From Aotearoamyces nothofagi (Eukaryota > Ascomycota > Leotiomycetes > Leotiales > Tympanidaceae): DNA of 64,000 nt. The position numbers and the translations under genes were made by a program. Of this stretch, positions 1-11,146 are shown piece after piece. Within the stretch, counting starts at the first letter, position 1, and the number at the start of each line of letters is the position of its first letter. Where the stretch lies: assembly GCA_015345905.1 (NCBI GenBank), contig JADDTR010000008.1, positions 434,001-498,000 of the forward strand, given 5' to 3'. A model generated the notes under the pieces. It made no database searches. It worked only from the letters and a program-made list of their open reading frames with translations, and was not told the origin of the DNA.

Positions 1-751
1 TTCTTTCGCAAAAGCTTGCGATTTATCGTCTACCTCCTGTTTCAGAGCAAAATCCATCAAATCGTAGCCAACTACGGTGTTGTCTACAGAAGCGAAAGGA
101 GCTTGACGCTCCGCGGTTGACTCAAAGACTTCCATGATCTTCTCGAAGTCATCCTCTGAACACTGTTGCGAGACCGGTCTCTTTGAATTATACGATTTGA
201 GGTAGACATCGTCTTCACTTGTCATGTCATATCGACAACCAGTACATTCCTCAACAGTTTGGGAGAAACGGATATAAGTTGAAGACTTAGGAAATTTGAC
301 AGAGTAAAGTTCGTCATAGTTGATATCCTTAGTCTCCTCAGCTGGAGGTGCTGGGACAATCTTGCTTGCCTCTTCCTTAGACCCTCGACCGAGAGCTGCG
401 GCCAATGCCTGTTGTAGATGATATTCCTAACGAGGTCAGCATAAACAGTTCTAAAGAGAAATAATATATGTATGGAGATGGACCGGTAGTGGAGGAGTGA
501 AATCTGACAGCATTCCCGAACGTGCTTAGAATCACGACTTTATCACGTGATAGGTGGGTTACGTGTGCTAAAAATAGGCAACTCACATTTTCTTCAGACT
601 TTTCGACACCAGTTTCGACTTTATATTGATTCTCAAGAAGCTCTTTATATTCAACAGATTCGATCTGTTCTTCTCGAAGGACGGAGAGAAGCTGTTTTGG
701 TGAAAGTTTACGGGCCCGAAAGCGTAGGCCCGGTTGAGTACCTCGCGTCAT
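1..751 (-). CDS. EPL1: Enhancer of polycomb-like protein 1, N-terminal part (NuA4 subunit)
   Basis: Epl1 is the scaffold subunit of the NuA4 (and Piccolo) histone H4/H2A acetyltransferase complex in the nucleus; its EPcA region binds the Esa1-Yng2 core. The gene starts at 751 and runs off the window at base 1, so only the first 197 residues are visible. Exon 1 is 587-751 (55 codons, ending KSEEN), the intron is 427-586 (GTGAGT...TTAG, 160 nt) and exon 2 is 1-426. Family hallmarks are the start MTRGTQPGLRFRARKLSPKQ, then YHLQQALAAAL, and a later KSYNSKRPVSQQCSEDDFE followed by APFASVDNTVV. These match the EPcA core that touches the nucleosome. The next gene (CNB1) is divergent, with about 1.1 kb between the start codons. 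Identification rests on remembered family sequence and is strong. Confidence 0.93.
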
Positions 752-1892
752 GGCCGATCGGTGAAGGCAAAATCACTGCGACCGGCAAACACGGGGAAAC
801 TTTGGGTAGGACACCCAGGTAAAACTGGTGTCAAACCAAAGCGCGTAACATGAGTAGATGACTTCTCGAATTACTTTATCGAAAAGTTGTGGTTGTGGTG
901 AGCTTTTGATGTTTTTGTGCGCGTGTTTTGATGACCTGACGTTGAATCGGCAAATTTTGCGCGCTGCACTTGCGTTGCGATGTGAGTGAGGTGCTGTAGG
1001 TGCGGCAAGTTTCACAAGTTGCCTGGTGTCTAAGGTAGGGAGAGTCTGCCTTAGGAAGCCAGAGTGGTAACTTGGTCCTCGGCCAAGCCGCCGCGACGGG
1101 CTTGCACGGGTTCGGCCAAGCGGGCGTAAAGCAGCCATGGTGGAGGGCACTAGTGCCGTATTTGGCTGTGTTGGCTTTGTTTGTCCAGTGGTTGTCATCA
1201 GAGAAGTATAACTGGCCGATGATGATATAGAACTTCAGTGGAAGCAATTGCCTCAATGTACTTATTGAAGCTATATATACACGATATGTCGTATACATCT
1301 ACATATACACATGCACACATATATGGTAGAGAATGGCCTGCCAAGCTGATGACGAATGGAATGATATCCTACCGCCGAGGCATTACTGTACTTGTGACAA
1401 ACATTGGCTATAATGGTTTCCACATTGTTCTTTAATCTCGAATCTCCAATAGGTAGCCTTTGCTTTTGTTACCTATTACAGTACAAGGAGCTTTATCCTA
1501 CGACTCCCCTCTTTGTTGGAACAGATTTCCCTAGGCATGGAAAGTTCGACGCATTAATGATTTGAATGCCTGAGGCAGCAAAGTCGAGAGCTCGTTTGCC
1601 AGTATCAAAGTTCCCCAGCCAGACGTGATGTAAATTATAGCTACATCAAGTTCACTATAGCACCACGCAACTCCATCAGTCGACCACTCCAATCTCGCAA
1701 AGAAAATAAAACAACGGGGCGTAGCGAATTAACCACATCCTTTTGAGACCTGATTTACACCACGCATATAAAGGAGACAACCCTGAGCCCAGGAGGTAGG
1801 GCAGTAAAGAGAACCCGTGGGCGCACCAGCTGCCTCTCTATCTCATCCATATCCCATATCCGGCATCTGTTCGACCCGTACAGATCCTCAAC
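752..1892. other. Intergenic region between divergent EPL1 and CNB1
   Basis: This should hold the promoters of both divergent genes. Two overlapping minus-strand open frames at 773-1298 have no recognisable domain and no family-like composition. A TGCCTGAGGCA word lies at about 1567, and a TATA-like site precedes CNB1. Nothing else is recognised. Confidence 0.6.
1767..1773 (+). promoter_or_regulatory. TATA-like box upstream of CNB1
   Basis: TATAAAG lies about 120 nt upstream of the CNB1 start codon, followed by a CT-rich leader with TCTATCTCATCC-like sequence. Position and sequence suit a core promoter, but no transcription start is known from the sequence alone. Confidence 0.4.
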
Positions 1893-2638
1893 ATGGGAAA
1901 CACAAGTAGCGCAGTTCTGGATCAGATCGTCCAAGGTTCTAACTGTGAGCGCTATCTCTTGCTCCTCCGGCTCCGTAGCCTCTCAGCTAACACACGAAAC
2001 AGTCGATCGCGACGAGGTTGACCGATTACGGAAAAGGTTCATGAAGCTAGATAAGGTACGAGCTGCGTTGTCGAAGTACGCATGCCGTGCGTTACAACTG
2101 ACAGCTTGGATAGGACAATTCAGGCACCATCGAGCGAGAGGAATTCCTCAGCCTTCCACAAATTGCCTCGAACCCGCTCGCCACAAGGTCCTCCTCCACA
2201 ACCGCTTTCGGTTGATGCCCTCACTGACACCCTGCAGGCTCATTGCGATCTTTGATGAGGACGGCGGCGGTAATGTGGACTTCCAAGAGTTCGTGTCGGG
2301 ACTGTCAGCGTTCAGCAGCAAAGGCAACAAGGAGCAGAAGCTGAGGTTTGCATTCAAGGTATACGACATCGACCGTGACGGGTATATTAGCAACGGCGAG
2401 CTCTTCATTGTGCTAAAGATGATGGTTGGAAGTAATCTGAAGGATCAGCAACTGCAGCAGATTGTGGACAAGACGATTATGGAGGCAGATTTGGACAGGG
2501 ATGGGAAGATCAGCTTCGAGGAGTTCACAAAGATGGTTGAGAATACAGATGTTAGCATGAGTATGACTCTAGGTATGTGCTAGGCTCCTACGACGGCTAC
2601 TGGAGGAGTTGGACTAATACTTTGCAGATCAATTCTGA
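1893..2638 (+). CDS. CNB1: Calcineurin subunit B (regulatory, EF-hand, N-myristoylated)
   Basis: This is the Ca2+-binding regulatory subunit of the calcineurin phosphatase; it binds the catalytic A subunit and controls Crz1-type stress signalling. Five exons: 1893-1944, 2003-2055, 2114-2187, 2238-2572 and 2628-2638, totalling 525 nt or 174 residues, the usual length. The start MGNTSS gives the N-myristoylation glycine. Four EF-hand loops are visible: [12 protein letters not shown] (split by intron 2), [24 protein letters not shown] and [12 protein letters not shown]. The end is SMSMTLDQF, with the last four codons completed across intron 4. The intron 3 donor is the weak GTCCTC, but splicing there restores [14 protein letters not shown]. 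The first exons are missed if one looks only for long open frames. Highly confident. Confidence 0.96.
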
Positions 2639-5061
2639 TGTCCTAAATGGATGTCCGGCCAATGAATACGATAATTATGACCATCTTAAACACGGATAAT
2701 ACGTGAATTCTTCATCTACATGGAACGACGAACTAATATGATTGTTCTTAGGCCCTGGATGATGCTCTTGTTATAATAAGTAGCCTTTCTGCGAAATAGA
2801 GATACCAGGGACCTTTCTCTTGTACTGTATTGTTCTGAACTAGATGATCGGTCGATATGAGCCATTGCGATTCCCAGACTGAACTCCGGATTTGGCCCGA
2901 ACTTGCAGTGCCTCTTCTATTGAGGAAGATGGCCAAGGCGCCTTGATCCTTTGCTTCCATCGACTTATGGAATTTCGACTCTGGAAAGGAATGCATGTAG
3001 AACATCAACTAGACGTAGTAAGAAACGAGACTACATAGCTCAAGCTTGATATTCTAGTGGGTATGGGAGCTTTCGAAGTGCTACGGAGTAACAGTTCAAT
3101 AGGCTTAAATCCCATGAAAAGCTTAAATGCTCTCTCTACTAGCCAATGAACAAGGAAAGTCCTCATTTATCCCGTAGGCTATCAAGGTAGTATCTCTAAG
3201 ATATCTCTATCATGCCATTTCTAACCCTAGATATCAATGCGACCGAACATCATATACCTAGAGACACGCAAGCGCTGGTTGCACTGCAGTTAACTAGCAC
3301 TGGCAATAAACATTCGGAAGTAAAAATGATAGCATCCAATCGGATAAAATATAATAAACCACCGGCTCAGCAATAAAGTTCGGCAACTTATTCTTCAACT
3401 GACAGGCAGCCCGGGCTGTAAGCGGAAGGAAAGGCTGCGATTTCAATCCAGCCCCGTGTATAAAGTAGTTTCAGAATGGTCCAATCAATCCCTCCTCGCT
3501 CGGTTCATGTCATATACCCTACCCTATACGGTACGGATATATCCCCAAAGATGGCAAGAGACGCCTCGCGAAACGCCCGCCTCGAATGCGCAGATTCCGC
3601 CTCAGCTGCCGATCATCACCCTTCACACAAGGAGCATCCCTCAGCGGGAGGAAGCCTCCAATCCCAGCGCCGTGGCTTCCAGACCATCGGAATTTCCAAT
3701 GCCATGTCTCACCCTGGCTCACGCTCTGTAGTGTCTTGCAGGAAAAGGGAGTTTTTGACGGCGGGAAAAAGCAATGGGAGGCGACGGGAAAACAGGGGCA
3801 TTTTGGCGACCCGATACTTTGGTCTGTTCTTGATCAACGATGGGCGTTGGTGCGACAGCTCTGGTGTTACGTCGTGAACTCGAAACTTGGCGATTCAATA
3901 CAGGACTGTAGGAGTCACAAATGCCCTGTTTGTAGTATGGCTCTCAGCAGTGCCATGTTTACCATAACCGCGTCTACTGTAATCCGCAAGAGACATGCCG
4001 AGTACATGTATGGGCTGTTCTCTGCTGTCAGGGATGCCTCATTACCTTGCAAGCCAATATAATTCCCTGCCGGCAGGCATTACATCCCGAGTGCTTCGAG
4101 ACATCACGACCATCGCCCAAAAGCCAAGGCTATACAGCACAATCGTAGGTTATATCAAGCCACCTATAGCTCTTCACACATGCTAGAAATAGTTCGTTTT
4201 CACCGGGTCAGTTCCCCGGGAGCGCTTAATGCTATCACTTCAACTTACTGCTCATATGCCACATTCCAGCGACTACCAGCCCCCAGTCCGGCTGTGCCCT
4301 GCATACCCGAAGTCTGTGCTGTTGTCTATCATTTATCATATTTCCCCATCGACAGTCCCACAAAGCCGCCCTGTGCGAGAGATCGCTTTCAGGCTGCACA
4401 ACGGTCTGTGCGCCGGAAGGCCCATGCACTGCAATGCACAGCAGGGTGGGTGGCCTTCTGGCTGTGTGAAATCCGGGTTTATTTTTGATTTCCTTTTCTT
4501 TTGGCGGAGAGGGACCTTGCGATTTGGCTTGTTCTGGACGAAGGTAAATGCTAATAGTCGAGTCTAGTTCACGCCGACTTGGCGGATGGAAGATATAAGC
4601 TGCTCGCTCGATAGAGCTGAATACCATCGGCTTCGTGGCGTATGCTTCTTTAGACCCCTACACGTATGCTTTGGTATGAACATGGCTTCTTGGGCCTATA
4701 TGGGCTCTTCATTCGTGAGCCCGTCAGATTCATTAGTTAGGATGGCTTAGCCTGCCTGAATGGTCCATACATGTAATCCGTAAACGGCTGGCCCACGATA
4801 AGACATGTAGTATGATTTGGGTGTCCCAATAGCCCGATATTGCCCGTAAAACCCTCAATTATGGATATCATCTTGTTGCTCCATAGACTACCCTCCCAGC
4901 CTCCAACGCCCCCTGCCCCGAGCTCGGCTGCAAACGTTGTTATCTCGCTCACACGCCTGCCCGGGGCTCCCTTTCACGTGGTCCATGTTGGAAAGTTTGG
5001 AAGCCAGGACCGAAAGTTTTGATGTTGGAGGACAGATTGATGAAATATGAATACGCTTCTC
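2639..5061. other. Gene-free stretch between CNB1 and the conserved hypothetical gene
   Basis: Several open frames of 60-160 codons overlap on both strands (3456-4062, 4180-4627), but none has a recognisable domain or fungal coding character, and several overlap antisense. The stretch should hold the 3' ends of both convergent neighbours. A non-coding RNA or a short lineage-specific gene at 3.45-4.06 kb cannot be excluded. Confidence 0.5.
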
Positions 5062-6308
5062 TCAAGGGGGTGCTCGGCCAGCAACTTGCCCAACACCAAC
5101 CCCCTCCCCGCCGTTATTATCGAGGAGTTCGAGACATTCTATTATGACTATAAACATTAGTGGACGCCTCATGCGTTGTTGAAGAGAGCTGGAGTATTTC
5201 AAAGACATACCAGCTACTATGGGCTCTTCCCAGACGCCGTATTGATAGTCAACAAGACCGTGCTTCTCTAGATCGTCGCATAGCCGCGTCAGATCTTTTC
5301 CCATTTTCTCCAGATATTCATATGGGATAAGGCTTTGATTTCGAGGCGGAATGCCAGTTTGTAACAGCTCTAGAGTAGAATCCTTTTGCTTCTGGAGCAA
5401 TGCTAACCAGGCATGGTTGAAGTCATTCCACATTTTGACACGATTGGCTTGCAGACCTGGTTCGTCCACTGTAAGCCCTTTTGGGTTATGATTAGTGGAA
5501 GTCTCTAAAGTGACAGGAGCATTGAATGATGCTCACCCAGTTCTCCCACATGTGACAAAAGCCACTCGGACACCTCCAGCAATGCTTGGCTTCCATCCAG
5601 GAGCATGCCAGCCAGTATGTTCTGGAAGACCCCTCTCAACGCAGTTTCATACTGCGTGTACGCGTCGTTGAGACTCTCAGTCGCATTCTCTTGCTGATCC
5701 ATGACATCACTGGCCGTTTGGGGCATGCCGCCTATGCCAATTATATTGCCCGGATATCCTGGAATAACTGCGCTGCGGTCGGATGGACTCTGCTGGTACC
5801 CGGCAGATGAACCCGAAGACTGGTGATGTTGAAGAACCGGAGGTCCCGGCGGATTCGCAGATTCAGCTGCATAGTAAGGTGCTGCTACGTCTGACAGCAT
5901 CTGCATTGCTGCAGGCTGCCGTGCCTGGAACTGTTGTGCGGTGTCGTAAACACTGGCCTGCGGTGGAGTTTGATTGACACCGTACATTATATTTGGATTG
6001 TACGAGCTCGCGAAGGTGCCCTGCGGCTGTCTTTGTTCAGGTGTATAATCGGCTTGGTATTGAATGGTGCTTGCTGCTACTGGAGTTGCGAATGCAGATG
6101 CTGGTTCAGCATAATAACTGTAGCCAGATGTCGGAGCAGCAGTCCCTCGATTCGCTGGGGGTGATGCTGCCAAAGGGGCAGGTCTAAATCGATCCGACGA
6201 GCTACTCGCAAACCCACGTTCTTGGCTTTGATCTTGACCATATCTTTGATTGGGGTTCTGGTATTGAGGAGCATCGTTCTGCCTTCTGCCGCGATTATTG
6301 CCGTCCAT
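5062..6308 (-). CDS. Conserved fungal protein, Q/N/S-rich N terminus with helical C-terminal half
   Basis: I recognise this as a type seen in filamentous ascomycetes but know no function. Three exons: 5537-6308, 5211-5468 and 5062-5147, giving 371 residues; the introns (GTGAGC...CAG and GTATGT...TAG) restore one frame. Residues 1 to about 200 are rich in Gln, Asn, Pro, Ser, Ala and Tyr with short YSYY and QYQ runs, a disordered prion-like composition. Residues of about 205-345 look helical, including ALLEVSEWLLSHVGELG, MWNDFNHAWLALLQKQKDS and YLEKMGKDLTRLCDDLEKHG. The end, VIIECLELLDNNGGEG, is read after the last junction. The start MDGNNRGRR is preferred because it opens the hydrophilic region; an in-frame ATG at 6383 would add 25 residues. 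No transmembrane segment or enzyme motif is seen. Confidence 0.75.
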
Positions 6309-7444
6309 GCCACGTTCTAGACCCTTGGGGAGACCACTTCGATGCACCGCTGGCAGAGAAGAAGCTAGAACTGAATACAGCAATGCCAGCTTGCTATTTT
6401 ACTCTATCCTATCTTATATTTGCAGGAGAAGAATTGGATTCGAAGTCCACTGCAGTCTAGAGGAACAAGAAGAGCACGAGACAGCTCCTCTTGTACTGCA
6501 CTGCCGACTTACATGGTCAGCAAATATTCCTTGTGTGCTCTATAACAAGAAACAAGCTGTCTGAAAGGCCGCCATCCATGTCTACATACCTATGGTCCTT
6601 GGAAAAGACGAGCAAGGGCTGTCAACATCAACAACAGCGCATCAGATCCGGCGCTCCTCTCAGGTACCAACAACGCAGGCCTGCCCGATTGCCGCCTAGG
6701 GATTTCCTTGAGGCAGTGGCGACCGTCTGTAAGGCGACAACGATATGCGAAAGTTGTTTGCGCAGATTTGAGTGAGGCGGCTCGTGTCATACAAGCGTCA
6801 GGGAATATCCTAGAAGCCTGGGACTGCTTATTTTCCTTGATGATAAGATGTGCCTGGTAAACACCGGCCTTGCAAATGCACGTTAGGAGTACAGACAGCA
6901 CCAGATATAATATGCAGCAGCGGAGCCGTAGCCCTGCAGCTGGGGGGGGGAGCGGACGGGGGTGGTGGTGTTCTTCAACCACACAGTCCGGGTATAGAAA
7001 CGACGGGAATTAAGTAGTGAGTGAGGGATCGAACGCAGTCAAAGCGACGGCTCAATCGCGACGAGATGTAAACCGCCCCGATCTCCCAGCGCCGGAACGT
7101 GAGTGGAGTCGGGAATCCTGGTTTAAGATACGACGAGCACCTGGGGCCCTACTTACAGAGTTAGGAACCTGGTAGCTGAGGCAGGTTGCTGGATTGGCCC
7201 GGAACAGAACAGGGCGGATGCGACCTGATCTACCAGACTCGAGCCTCCGCGAGGTCTACTTTGATCAACGCCCTCTGATGATGCTGGCAGGAGCGAGGAA
7301 GGAGTAGCACGGGGCCGTGGCAGCGAGGCAGGCAGACAGACTCAAAGCATGAAGCAGCATGAAGCGTGAAGAGGGAATCGAAGGATTGGGCCGGGGCCAC
7401 ACGCAGTCTGGAGGCCGTCTAGCGTTGGGAGGAGGAACTGTATC

Positions 7445-7558
7445 GGGAGAAGGAGAAGGAAGAGAAGGAAGAGAAGGAAGAGAGGGAAAAGAAGGCAGAG
7501 GAGGAGGAGCAGCAGCAGCAGCAGCAGGAGGAAGAGGAGGAGGAGGAGGAGGGGGAGG
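7445..7558 (+). repeat. Purine-rich tract (GGA/GAA) with embedded CAG run
   Basis: About 110 bases are nearly all purine on the plus strand: GAAGGA and GAGGAG units surround a short CAG repeat at about 7509-7527. This is a mirror-type polypurine/polypyrimidine tract of the kind that can adopt triplex structure. It sits inside desert 1 with no associated gene. Confidence 0.85.
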
Positions 7559-7724
7559 TCTATCTGCCCTAATAGCACCCACGATTGCGGCTCCCGACCT
7601 CAAGAGGACAGGGGGTGGAGGCGAGCGAGAAGAGGGCGTCCCTCAGCTGGCGTGGCTGACGATGGGCACGGGAGTGGATGCGAGATGGCTGCCAGATGGC
7701 TGCCAGATGGACGGAAAGAGCTCG

Positions 7725-7816
7725 GGAGTGGCAGGAGTGGCAGGAATGGCAGGAGTGGCAGGAATGGAAGGCGGCAGGCAGGGCAGGCAGGGCAGGGCAG
7801 GGCAGGGCAGGGCAGG
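7725..7816 (+). repeat. GGAGTGGCA and GGGCA tandem repeats
   Basis: Four or five degenerate copies of GGAGTGGCA or GGAATGGCA run directly into (GGCAG)n and (GGGCA)n. Two adjoining units share the GGCA core, suggesting slippage growth. Confidence 0.85.
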
Positions 7817-7974
7817 TACAAGTACGGACCTAGGCAGCTTCGACCGGCGGGCCCCACTTGGGAGGCAGCGCAGAGGAGGAACAGCAGGGCCTCGGGGGGG
7901 GGGCTCAGGGCCAAAGCAAACAGCCAGCAGCGCAGCGCAGACCGGACGGCGAGGGAGCCAGGGCACTGGGCACT

Positions 7975-8130
7975 GCACTGTGCTGTGCTGTGCTGTACTG
8001 ACTGTACTGACTGTACTGACTGTACTGACTGTACTGACTGTACTGACTGTACTGTAACTGACTGTACTGTAGCTGCTGCAAGGTCGTGTCGGTCTGTAGG
8101 GCACTGTACTGTGCTGTACTGACTGGACTG
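7975..8130 (+). repeat. CTGTACTGA 9-bp tandem repeat and degenerate copies
   Basis: About six near-perfect head-to-tail copies of CTGTACTGA at about 7993-8049 follow a CTGTG run. Degenerate CTGTACTG copies continue to about 8157. Each unit contains the palindrome GTAC. This is the clearest local array of the CTGTAC word family scattered over all three deserts. Confidence 0.9.
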
Positions 8131-8733
8131 GACTGACTGTAACTGGCTGTACTGTAGCTGCTGTAAGGCTATGCCTGTCTGCCCGGTAGGTACCTTACCT
8201 GACTGTCCCTTGGGTACCCGCTGGCCATGTCTGTGCCCGTGTAGGCTGCCCGGGGAGCCGCCAGAGAGGCCCAGAGAGGCCCAGAGAGAGAGGGACGGAG
8301 GGAGAGAGGGCAGGCACTGCACCGCACTGTCGCAGGCACGCAGGCCCTTGGGGGGTGTCTAGGAGGTGCCCGGGGGATGCTCCTTAGGGGAGCCCATACG
8401 CCGGACGGGGCAGTCAGGTCCCTCCCCCTCCCCCTCCCCTCCCCGCGCCTCGCCCGCCCCAGCGAGTCGGTAGGGCATCAAGACTGGAGCGACTGGCTCC
8501 GTAGGGCTTCGACACCCCGTCCTCAGGGCCTCTTGCGCTGTGGCCGGCCACCCAATCGAGGCAGGCTGTTGGGAGCCCGGGACGCCTCCCAGCATGCCCT
8601 GGCAGCCAATCCCCTGGCCCTGGCGCCTGACGCCTGACGCCTGACCTCCTGCGGCGTCCTCAGGCGTCTGGTCCCTACGCTATGCGCCCCGGACGCGACT
8701 CCCGGTAGACGAGCAGAAGACAGAAGACAGAAG

Positions 8734-8782
8734 GCAGGTCGCAGGTCGCAGGTCGCAGGTCGCAGGTCGCAGGTCGCAGGTC
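8734..8782 (+). repeat. GCAGGTC heptamer array, seven copies
   Basis: Seven perfect head-to-tail copies of GCAGGTC. There is no spacer between units, so this is not CRISPR-like. It is bounded by CAGAAGACAGAAG repeats on the left. Confidence 0.93.
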
Positions 8783-9469
8783 GCAGCCCTCGGTGCGTGT
8801 GCCGTATCGGGTGCAGGCTGTATTGTAAGGGCGGTATTGCAAGTATTCTTTTCTTCTACTGTACTGTCCTTCCTTACCGTAGTCACGGCGAACAGCACGA
8901 AACCCAGGGCGGGCATCTTTACGAGCTACCCACCTGGATCTCCGGTACCTCCCCTGGGCAGTCGAAAGGGATGCAGCTGGACTCGCCATGCCTGACTGAT
9001 GGCTGGCGGAACTGCGAGCAATCCCCCAGCTTGGTGCCGCGCTGTGCAGCTTGCAGCTCGCAGCTTGCAGTTCGCAGCTGCGAGCAGGGGCACAGCACAG
9101 CGCAGCGCAGCGCAGCACAGCACAGACACCGACAGCGGAACTAATGCCAGGGACGAAACAAGCGCTACCACCCCACCCTCACAGGGGCAAGTACAGTACA
9201 GTACGTACTGCAGAAGATGTAATGCCTGAGGCAGGAAGGGCGAGAAGTACAGTACAGTACGTACGTGCTCGCACACTGGGCTTAGGGGCAAGGGGCAAGG
9301 GGCATTGGGTACCGACGTACTGTACAATCCCTACCGTACGGCGGCCTTGGATACGGCAGCCGAGTCGAGTCTCGGCTGCTGGGAGCATACCCAACTAGTA
9401 CTGTACAGCCTGCCAGCCCGTAGCTGGCATGGTTGGTCATGTAGCAAGCGAGACGTCTTGGCTGGTCGA

Positions 9470-9632
9470 GATACTGTACTGAGATACTGTACTACAGTAC
9501 AGTACTGATCTTGGGATATTCGAAGCGTCGATCGTGGAACTACAAGGCAGGTGGTAGTCGATAATTGGTGGCCCATAGCCGATAGTCGATAGTCGATAGT
9601 CTCTCGTCGATAGTCTCTCGTCGATAGTCTCT
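9470..9632 (+). repeat. Tandem TACTGTAC copies and GATAGTCTCTCGTC repeats
   Basis: Several ACTGTACT/AGTACAGT words in both orientations (9470-9506) form a local palindromic cluster. They are followed by GATAGTC units that grow into a 14-bp GATAGTCTCTCGTC repeat (about 9585-9632). Confidence 0.8.
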
Positions 9633-10939
9633 ACAGGCGATACCCACCTGAGGTAGGCAGTCGACAAGTCCCGCCATAGTCGCGCTGTAGTCGAATTGCC
9701 GCAACACTAGCGTGCCACCTTAACATAAACCGCGGCCCGCAGTGAAACAATCGATAATCTTGAAGTTGGGCTGGCGTGCTGGGGAGCTACTTAGGCAGCT
9801 ACAGTACCTTACCTGACCCGACCTGCTTGCCTGAGGCATCCGAGGTACCTATAGCTGTCTTAGATAGATACAGCTACCTGGCTACCTTACTCTGGACAGG
9901 CTTGGGTATTGCCAACTTGCAGTACAGAACTTGCATTAAAGAACTTGCAGCAGAGAACTTGCAGTATACCTGCGGTAGAAGATACCTGGTGGCTAAGCTG
10001 CCTACCCACCACCTCTGGACGGCCTCCCCCAATCTGGCCCAGTTCTCAAACCATGTCGCAAAGCTTGATTAGCCCTTGCCTTGGCTTCTGCCGCCATACG
10101 CTACCTCTCGGGAGGCTAAGGGGAGGCCGGTAAGGCACCTCGGGGACGGTGGTTGACAGCTGAACAGTGAGACCACCGGCCGAAAAGGTTTCAATTGCAG
10201 CCCTCCCTGCTACGAGCTTCAGGCCTCAGGGCCAACAGTGCAACGATAGATGCTTCAGCTGCAGCGACCAATTATTGCTTATGCCGTATTGCCCGCAGCC
10301 CATTGCCTGCTGCTTATGAATTGATATTCCGCTCCGTGGAGCAGCGAAAGCCGGCACGAAGCGCGACGGGAAGATAAAAATAGCCCCCGGAGCTGAGAGC
10401 ACGGAACTTGAATCTTGAAACTTGGAACTTGGAGCTTGGAGCTTACTGAGAACTCGGGACCTGGGCCTTGGAACCTGGAAGCTGAGGTCGCTGGCTGTGG
10501 AGTCAAGGCAAGGGAAGTGGGTATTGCTGTACAGTATTGCCGCTTTCTCAGTCCGGCATTGTATTCTCGCCTCACTTGCAAGGTACCTTGGCCATCTCGA
10601 CGCCCTTGGGGAGAACGGGGAGGCCGGGGGCCAATCGGGGCAGGAATGAGCTGGAGCGAGGCGCAGGAGAGTCCCTCCGTAGGACCTGAGCGGCAAGCAC
10701 CTCTCTCTGCTCTGCCAGAGCGATTTCCGCGGCGTAGAGAGGGCGGCCGTCATCCCGGGCTCGTGGGCACTGGAACACGCTGCATGTCGTCTGCCGCCTG
10801 CCGCCTGCCGCATGCCGCCTGCCGTTTGCCGTATGCTACTAGGGTTCTGTCCGTAAGTACAGTACGGATCTACTGTACAGGACAGTATGTATGCCAATGC
10901 ATGCAAGCATGTAACGAGTAGGGCAGAGCGAATAGAGAA

Positions 10940-11146
10940 CAACGGAGAGCGAGTAGCGAGTAGCGAGTAGCGAGGGACGAGAGGCGAGAGGCGAGCAGCG
11001 AGTATCGTTGTATCTCTTGACGCGCTGCCGGCCGACCGCCTGTCGCTAACGACGGGATAAGACTGCCGTGGGTGGGTAGGGTGGCAAGGTGCCGTAGGCT
11101 CGTACGGTTGGGCAAGTACGGTACAGTACGGTACAGTACGGTACTG
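10940..11146 (+). repeat. GAGTAGC/GAGAGGC repeats and GGTACAGTAC array
   Basis: GAGTAGC heptamers (about 10951-10975) pass into GAGAGGC copies. About 130 nt on, three copies of a 10-bp TACGGTACAG unit (about 11117-11145) again centre on the GTAC palindrome. Confidence 0.8.

Noticed and set aside
3456-4062. Plus-strand frames of 91-158 codons downstream of CNB1
   Set aside because: Three overlapping frames on one strand and one antisense, with no domain and no family-like start. Treated as non-coding or unresolved.
7359-8322. Long open frames on both strands (about 230-240 codons each)
   Set aside because: Translations are Gly/Glu-, Pro/Leu- or Ser/Thr/Val-rich and come directly from purine tracts and CTGTACTGA repeats. 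They overlap antisense and show no domain.
8734-8782. CRISPR-like look of the regular GCAGGTC repeats
   Set aside because: Units are 7 bp, contiguous and without spacers; the genome is eukaryotic. It is a simple tandem repeat.
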